A stretch of DNA of 11,493 nucleotides. Source: Betaproteobacteria bacterium. Lineage in GTDB: Bacteria > Pseudomonadota > Gammaproteobacteria > Burkholderiales > Casimicrobiaceae. Shown here piece after piece: positions 7,581 through 11,493 of the stretch. The stretch is taken from contig PLYG01000426.1 of NCBI GenBank assembly GCA_003153335.1, positions 1-11,493 of the forward strand, written 5' to 3'. The notes beneath the pieces are model-generated. The model did no database searches and was not told the DNA's origin. It worked only from the letters and a program-made list of their open reading frames with translations. Positions within the stretch are counted from its first letter, which is position 1, and each line of letters begins with the position of its first letter. The translations under genes were made by a program, and so were the position numbers.

Positions 7581-9521
7581 ATGATCGAAACCAAACCACC
7601 GCTGGCCGAAGAGCCCCGCTTACAGATCGACACGTCAAAGATGTCCGCCGGCCAGCGCGCGGCGCTCGAACTGACCGAAGCGGCGCGGGAAACCGCGCAG
7701 GAACGCAGCTTCGTCAGCGGACTGTTCATGGGGGAGTTTGACTTGAGCGGCATTCATCCCTTCCCTTTGCAGGCCGCGAAAGATCGCGATCAAGGCGATG
7801 CATTCCTTCAGCGGCTAGGGGGGCTGCTACGCGACAAGACTGACCCCGATGAGATTGATCGGACGGGTGAAATCCCGCAGGCGGTGTTTGACGAACTCGC
7901 GAAGCTGGGGGCGTTCGGCATCAAGATTCCGCCCAGGTACGGCGGCCTGGGGCTGTCGCAGACGAACTACTGCCGCGCGGCCATGCTGCTGGGCAGTTGG
8001 TGCGGCAACCTTACGGCGTTGCTCTCCGCGCACCAATCGATTGGCGTGCCGCAGCCGCTCATCCTGTTCGGAACCGAGGAGCAAAAGCGCAAGTATCTGC
8101 CGCGCGTCGCCGCGGGCGAGGTGTCGGCATTCGCGCTCACGGAATCTGGAGTAGGCTCGGACCCGGCGGCCATGTTAACGCGCGCAGAGCCTTCACCGGA
8201 CGGGACTGCCTTCATCCTGAACGGTGAAAAGCTCTGGTGCACGAACGGCACCAAGGCCGGGATCATCGTGGCAATGGCCAAGACGCCGCCGAAGCTGGTC
8301 GCTGGCAAACCGAAGGACCAGATCACGGCGTTCATCGTCGAAACCGACTGGCCCGGCGTGGAGGTGGTGAATCGCTGCCACTTCATGGGCTTGAGGGCGC
8401 TCTACAATGGCGTGATCCGCTTCACCAACGTCCGCGTTCCCCGCGAGAACATTCTGGTGGCTGAGGGCAAGGGACTGCGAGTCGCGCTCACCACCTTGAA
8501 TACGGGCCGCCTCACTCTGCCTGCCGCGTGCGTCGGGCTGTCCAAGCGATGTTTGGAAATATCGCGTCGCTGGGCGGCAGAGCGCGTCCAATGGGGTGCG
8601 CCCATCGGCAAACACGCCGCCATCGCCGATAAGCTCGCTCATATGGCTGCCCATGTCTTCGCCATGGAGTCGATGACCCTGCTTGCCGCCAGCCGCGTGG
8701 ACCGAGACAAGCACGCCGACGTTCGGCTCGAAGCGGCGATGTGCAAGCTGTGGGCGACGGAGACCGCGTGGGAGATCGTGAACGACGCCGTGCAAATCCG
8801 AGGCGGGCGCGGTTACGAGACCGCCGCGTCGCTGCAGGCGCGCGGTGAACCGCCGGTGCCGCTTGAGCGTTTCCTGCGCGACGGCCGCATCAACACGATC
8901 TTTGAAGGCTCCAGCGAAATCATGCGGCTGTTCATCGCCCGGGAAGCGCTTGATCCGCACCTAAGCGTGAGCGGTGCGGCATTGAATTCGCAGCTTCCGT
9001 GGTCGCAGCGGCTGCGGGCGGCGGCCAAAGCGGCTTTGTTCTACTTGCGCTGGTATCCGACTCAGTGGGTGTCGTGGGCGGCGGGGTCCAAAGTGCGAGG
9101 TTCAAAGCTCAACCTTCAAGGATCAGAGAGCGCAGTCTTGCTGAAGCATTTGCGCTTTGCGGCGCGCACAAGCCGCAAACTGGCGCGGACGATGTTCCAT
9201 GCCATGCTTCGCAATGGCCCGAAGTTGGAGCGGCAGCAGTTGTTGCTCGGCCGGTTCGTGGATATTGCCACGGAGTTGTTTGCCATCACGGCCACCTGTT
9301 TGCGCACGGAACGGGTTCTGCAATCGGGCGGCGAAAGCACAGATAGGGCCGACCTCCTTAACCTGGCGGACTTCTTCTGTCGCTCCTCAAAGCTGCGGAT
9401 TGAGGAGAAGTTCCACCGCCTTCGCCGCAACACGGATCGAGCCAGCTATCGTCTCGCCGTGGAGTTATTAGCACAACGGCACGGCCATCTCGAAACTGGC
9501 ATTGTTCCCCGGAAGCCCTGA
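7581..9521 (+). CDS. VLCAD-type acyl-CoA dehydrogenase with C-terminal extension
   Basis: This FAD enzyme makes the first double bond of β-oxidation and passes electrons to an electron-transfer flavoprotein not encoded here. It has 646 residues, far longer than the roughly 380 of short- and medium-chain enzymes. It matches very-long-chain dehydrogenase from the start: SFVSGLFMGEF and FPLQ near 43–63, LGAFGIKIPPRYGG, SAHQSIG, FALTESGVGSDPA, LWCTNG, and IFEGSSEIMRLF. The catalytic base is Glu442 in IFEG. A short insertion, SLQARGEPPVPLER, interrupts the GGRGY–LRD segment relative to animal VLCAD. Residues about 460–646 form a helical, Arg/Lys/Leu-rich extension, equivalent to the membrane-associating tail of VLCAD/ACAD9. 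It contains a heptamer-repeat linker (503–514). It is the last gene of the operon and is followed by a 151-bp gap. Long-chain substrates and membrane association are inferred from the family. Confidence 0.94.
   Translation: MIETKPPLAEEPRLQIDTSKMSAGQRAALELTEAARETAQERSFVSGLFMGEFDLSGIHPFPLQAAKDRDQGDAFLQRLGGLLRDKTDPDEIDRTGEIPQAVFDELAKLGAFGIKIPPRYGGLGLSQTNYCRAAMLLGSWCGNLTALLSAHQSIGVPQPLILFGTEEQKRKYLPRVAAGEVSAFALTESGVGSDPAAMLTRAEPSPDGTAFILNGEKLWCTNGTKAGIIVAMAKTPPKLVAGKPKDQITAFIVETDWPGVEVVNRCHFMGLRALYNGVIRFTNVRVPRENILVAEGKGLRVALTTLNTGRLTLPAACVGLSKRCLEISRRWAAERVQWGAPIGKHAAIADKLAHMAAHVFAMESMTLLAASRVDRDKHADVRLEAAMCKLWATETAWEIVNDAVQIRGGRGYETAASLQARGEPPVPLERFLRDGRINTIFEGSSEIMRLFIAREALDPHLSVSGAALNSQLPWSQRLRAAAKAALFYLRWYPTQWVSWAAGSKVRGSKLNLQGSESAVLLKHLRFAARTSRKLARTMFHAMLRNGPKLERQQLLLGRFVDIATELFAITATCLRTERVLQSGGESTDRADLLNLADFFCRSSKLRIEEKFHRLRRNTDRASYRLAVELLAQRHGHLETGIVPRKP
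9087..9121 (+). repeat. Imperfect heptamer repeat inside the dehydrogenase tail
   Basis: Five 7-bp units in a row: TCCAAAG, TGCGAGG, TTCAAAG, CTCAACC, TTCAAGG. The second and fourth are poor copies. They encode GSKVRGSKLNLQ in the linker between the dehydrogenase core and its C-terminal extension. Because 35 bp is not a multiple of three, unit-number changes would shift the frame. The repeat could be chance; it is imperfect. Confidence 0.3.
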
Positions 9522-9611
9522 AAGAATCTTACTAATCTGGGCAAGAAGCGGTCAGCGTGATGAATTAGTGAGGGCGGACGCCGAAGCTCCCACCGGCGAT
9601 ATGAAAAGGCC

Positions 9612-9653
9612 TCATGCCGGCAAAGGTTCGTCACCGCCCTGCTGCCGGCATGA
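9612..9653. terminator. Inverted repeat between convergent operons
   Basis: TCATGCCGGCA (9612–9622) and TGCCGGCATGA (9643–9653) form a perfect 11-bp stem with a 20-nt loop. It sits between the end of the + operon (9521) and the end of the − strand small gene (9673). On the − strand the stem is followed by GGCCTTTTC, a modest T-run; on the + strand no T-tract follows. It could therefore end the − transcript, or both. Each arm also contains the palindrome TGCCGGCA, so a protein-binding pair is an alternative. Confidence 0.45.
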
Positions 9654-9672
9654 AGGAGTGAGCGTGCGGCGC

Positions 9673-9798
9673 TTATTTCTTCTTGCCGGCCGATTGTTTT
9701 AAGGCAATGGCCTGCTGCTTCTTCTTCATGGCACCGCTGGCCTTGGCCTGCTTCTGCGATGCCTGCTTGCTCGTCGATTTGGGGGACTTGTCGCCCAT
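9673..9798 (-). CDS. Tiny lysine-rich conserved-type protein (41 aa)
   Basis: A short reading frame on the − strand encodes 41 residues beginning MGDKSPKSTSKQASQKQAKA and ending in AGKKK. It is composed mainly of Lys, Ser, Ala and Gln, with no hydrophobic core, cysteines or membrane segment, so it is probably disordered and strongly basic. I recall similar MGDKSPKS-type small hypothetical proteins in diverse bacterial genomes, which supports a real gene; I cannot search to confirm it. A weak ribosome site, GAAAGA, lies 8 nt upstream. The gene follows the RNA helicase on the same strand after 126 bp, and its end faces the inverted repeat at 9612–9653. Nucleic-acid or ribosome binding fits its charge and neighbours but is only inference. 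No function is known to me. Confidence 0.72.
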   Translation of the reverse strand: MGDKSPKSTSKQASQKQAKASGAMKKKQQAIALKQSAGKKK

Positions 9799-9829
9799 GA
9801 TGTTTATCTTTCGTCTAATGGTTTACTCA

Positions 9830-9857
9830 CCTGCGGCATTACTGGTTTCTCCGCAGG
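9830..9857. repeat. Small inverted repeat upstream of the tiny basic gene
   Basis: CCTGCGG (9830–9836) and CCGCAGG (9851–9857) form a 7-bp stem with a 14-nt loop, in the gap between the helicase end and the small gene start on the − strand. It lies 32 bp before that start. No T-tract follows in the − direction, so it is more likely leader structure or an operator than a terminator. Confidence 0.3.
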
Positions 9858-9924
9858 GAGCATAACTATGGCTCGTGGTGGATGGCTTTGCAAATGGCTA
9901 AAGCACCATCTGCGCCGAAAACCT

Positions 9925-11223
9925 TTAACGCCGCCAGCGATTTCCGCGGCCAGCCGAGGCAGAGCGGAAGCCCTGGCGCTTGCCAGAACCGCCACCGTTG
10001 GAGCGGCCAACTGGCTGTCTCGCATGGGCGTGGGCCGGATTGCCTGGCCGCTCTCTTTGGCCTTGTGGCGCTCCGGCGGGCGCGGCGGCCCCATAGTTGA
10101 AGCCCTCGGCGCGTTTGCGCACAATGCCCCGGCCGATGAAGCGTTCAAGCGACCGCAAGGCGCTGTGATCATCGGGCGTTACGAAGCTAATGGCGTCGCC
10201 CACCGCGTGGGCGCGGCCCGTCCGGCCGATGCGGTGGACGTAGTCCTCGGAGTGCATTGGGAAGTCGTAATTCACCACGTGCGAGATGCCGTCCACGTCG
10301 ATCCCGCGGGCCGCGATGTCGGTCGCGACCAGCACGCGCACGGCGCCGGACTTGAAATCCTTCAAGGCGCGCAGGCGCTGGTTTTGGGAGCGGTTGGAGT
10401 GCAGGGTAGCGGTTCGGATGCCGCTGGCCTCGAGGCTGCGCGCGATACGGTCGGCGCTATGCTTCATGCGCGAGAAGACCAACACCATGTTCATGCTCGG
10501 CTCGCGCAGCAGATGTACGAGCAGGGCGGGCTTCAGGTGCTTGGGAACTTCATAGACGAGCTGCGTGACGGTGTCTGCCGGATTGGCCCGGCGGCCGATC
10601 TGCACGGTCTTGGGCGAGCGGAGGAACTCGTGCGTGACCGCCTCGATTTCCGAGGACAGGGTTGCCGAGAAGAGCAGCGTCTGGCGTTTCTGCGGCAGTG
10701 CCCTCACGATGCGCCGGATGTCCGGCAGGAAACCCATGTCGAGCATGCGCTCGGCCTCATCGAGGACGAGGAAGTTAAGGCTGGAAAAGTCGCAGAAGCG
10801 CCGGCCCATCAGGTCGAGCAACCGGCCCGGCGTCGCCACCACGAGGTCCACCCCTGACCGCAGCGCGTCGATCTGTGGCCGTTCACCTACGCCACCATAA
10901 ATCGTAGCGGTGCGCAAGGGAAGATGCTTGCCGTAACCGCGGACGTTCTCCTCGATTTGGGCCACTAGTTCACGCGTCGGCGCCACGATCAGCGCGCGGA
11001 TGCGCCGCGGACCGTTGTCGCGGTTGATCGCCGCAAGTTTGGCTAGAATCGGCAACACAAACGCCGCCGTCTTGCCGGTGCCGGTCTGGGCGATGCCGAT
11101 GAGGTCATGCCCGGCGAGAATCAGCGGGATGGCGGCGGATTGGACAGGCGTGGGTTCCGTGTAACCGGCCTCTTGGACGGCTTTGAGGATGTTGGCATCG
11201 AGGCCAAAGGTGCTAAAGGGCAT
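9925..11223 (-). CDS. rhlE: RhlE-type ATP-dependent RNA helicase with DEAE motif II
   Basis: This is a superfamily 2 RNA helicase that unwinds short RNA duplexes with ATP, likely in ribosome assembly, RNA decay or cold adaptation. It has 432 residues and all core motifs: Phe plus GYTEPTPVQ (Q motif), Walker A AQTGTGKT at 45–52 with Lys51, PTREL, TPGRLLD, SAT, VFSRMKHSAD, ATDIAARGID and YVHRIGRTGRA. The order and wording follow E. coli RhlE closely. Motif II is DEAE (155–158), not DEAD, one base from GAC/GAT. The last 60 residues are a Gly/Arg/Asn-rich basic tail typical of RNA-binding extensions. I chose 11223 because the Q-motif region begins right after it; the frame continues upstream to a TTG at 11364 through intergenic-looking sequence. 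No ribosome site precedes it; instead a 12-bp palindrome abuts the start. Confidence 0.95.
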   Translation of the reverse strand: MPFSTFGLDANILKAVQEAGYTEPTPVQSAAIPLILAGHDLIGIAQTGTGKTAAFVLPILAKLAAINRDNGPRRIRALIVAPTRELVAQIEENVRGYGKHLPLRTATIYGGVGERPQIDALRSGVDLVVATPGRLLDLMGRRFCDFSSLNFLVLDEAERMLDMGFLPDIRRIVRALPQKRQTLLFSATLSSEIEAVTHEFLRSPKTVQIGRRANPADTVTQLVYEVPKHLKPALLVHLLREPSMNMVLVFSRMKHSADRIARSLEASGIRTATLHSNRSQNQRLRALKDFKSGAVRVLVATDIAARGIDVDGISHVVNYDFPMHSEDYVHRIGRTGRAHAVGDAISFVTPDDHSALRSLERFIGRGIVRKRAEGFNYGAAAPAGAPQGQRERPGNPAHAHARQPVGRSNGGGSGKRQGFRSASAGRGNRWRR

Positions 11224-11224
11224 A

Positions 11225-11236
11225 TATTGATCAATA
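11225..11236. promoter_or_regulatory. 12-bp perfect palindrome abutting the helicase start
   Basis: TATTGATCAATA is self-complementary and lies one base upstream of the helicase ATG on the − strand, occupying the position of a ribosome binding site. It could be a repressor-type operator or an mRNA structure element. At this A+T-rich spot a chance palindrome is possible. Confidence 0.35.
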
Positions 11237-11309
11237 AACTGCGTTAAAACTATCCTGCGGGATAACCAAAAGATGGGATACCAGATCTTGGAAGCTCGCC
11301 GAGTGAGTA

Positions 11310-11337
11310 AATATACATGGAAACAAGGCGACTGCAA
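11310..11337 (-). promoter_or_regulatory. Weak promoter candidate for the helicase
   Basis: Read on the − strand, TTGCAG (11337–11332) is followed after 16 nt by TATATT (11315–11310), 5 of 6 to TATAAT. The -35 match is only TTG. It would give a leader of about 80 nt. It lies directly downstream of the tandem 15-bp repeat. Confidence 0.28.
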
Positions 11338-11341
11338 CAGC

Positions 11342-11371
11342 GATTCCAATCTACGGGATTCCAATTTACGT
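11342..11371. repeat. Tandem 15-bp direct repeat upstream of the helicase
   Basis: GATTCCAATCTACGG and GATTCCAATTTACGT stand head to tail; the first 14 bases differ at one position. The pair lies in the 165-bp gap between the SUI1-type gene and the helicase, 119–148 bp before the helicase start and 4 bp beyond the -35 of the promoter candidate. This is a position suited to an activator. It may also be a simple local duplication. Confidence 0.55.
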
Positions 11372-11388
11372 GAAGTGCGCCCGAGACC

Positions 11389-11493
11389 CTACCCACCCGC
11401 GAATACCGGGCGAAAGTTCGCCTCGCTCAGGATTCGGGCGACTTCCGCGCGTTTGTCCCCCTGAATCTCGATCTGGCCATTCTTCACCGTGCC
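11389..11493 (-). CDS. SUI1/YciH-type translation initiation factor, C-terminal fragment
   Basis: Only the last 34 codons are in the window; the gene runs off the right edge, so the start is unseen. The residues GTVKNGQIEIQGDKR followed by a helix-like stretch and a terminal AGG match the end of bacterial YciH/SUI1 (eIF1-like) proteins, where the same GxVK-x-G-x-IEIQGD core and a final AGG are diagnostic. These small proteins bind the 30S subunit and affect start-codon selection; in bacteria the role is not essential and not fully settled. The gene is on the same strand as the helicase and 165 bp upstream of it. The gap has its own promoter candidate, so co-transcription is possible but not shown. 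Confidence 0.88.
   Translation of the reverse strand, partial: GTVKNGQIEIQGDKRAEVARILSEANFRPVFAGG

Noticed and set aside
9868..10857. 329-codon + strand frame opposite the helicase
   Set aside because: The − strand encodes all helicase motifs here; the + frame is a His/Val/Ala/Arg-rich shadow.
11224..11364. N-terminal extension of the helicase back to a TTG at 11364
   Set aside because: It would translate through the tandem repeat and promoter candidate, and its residues have no family counterpart; homologues begin just before the Q motif.
1..11493. tRNA, rRNA, CRISPR array or intact insertion sequence
   Set aside because: I saw no cloverleaf, no rRNA-like stretch, no spaced repeat array and no transposase reading frame on either strand.

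Overview
The window looks like ordinary chromosome of a high-G+C Gram-negative-type bacterium. A Planctomycetota–Verrucomicrobiota-like source is my best guess. It rests on the bacterial SUI1 factor, the VLCAD/trifunctional-type β-oxidation set and the weak ribosome sites on some genes. No rRNA or other marker fixes the taxonomy.

Region 1 (1–431) is non-coding as far as I can see. It has two adjacent small hairpins near the left edge and a sigma70-like promoter candidate at 369–395 that would drive the genes to its right.

Region 2 (432–9521, + strand) is one tightly packed five-gene operon. In order it encodes a patatin/NTE-type phospholipase with an N-terminal cyclic-nucleotide-binding-like domain, a PaaK-like acyl-CoA ligase/adenylate-forming enzyme, a FadI/HADHB-type thiolase, a FadB/FadJ-type enoyl-CoA hydratase/3-hydroxyacyl-CoA dehydrogenase, and a VLCAD-type acyl-CoA dehydrogenase. 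Junctions are a 38-bp overlap, a 4-bp ATGA overlap, a 2-bp gap and a 7-bp gap. Each internal gene has a purine-rich ribosome binding site. Together they make a plausible lipid-to-acetyl-CoA route: the lipase frees fatty acids, the ligase activates them, and the three β-oxidation proteins supply the four reactions of the cycle (dehydrogenation, hydration, second dehydrogenation, thiolysis).

Region 3 (9522–9672) lies between convergent transcription units and holds a perfect 11-bp inverted repeat, probably a terminator or a paired site.

Region 4 (9673–11493, − strand) reads right to left: the C-terminal end of a SUI1/YciH-type translation factor cut by the window edge, an RhlE-type RNA helicase whose motif II is DEAE rather than DEAD, and a 41-residue lysine-rich protein easily missed by gene callers. 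The 165-bp gap before the helicase contains a tandem 15-bp repeat, a promoter candidate and a perfect 12-bp palindrome where the ribosome site should be. The neighbourhood suggests RNA/translation functions.

I found no tRNA, rRNA, CRISPR array, intact insertion sequence or defence system. The most notable points are the lipase-led β-oxidation operon, the degenerate nucleotide site of the lipase, the divergent ligase, the DEAE helicase and the tiny basic protein.
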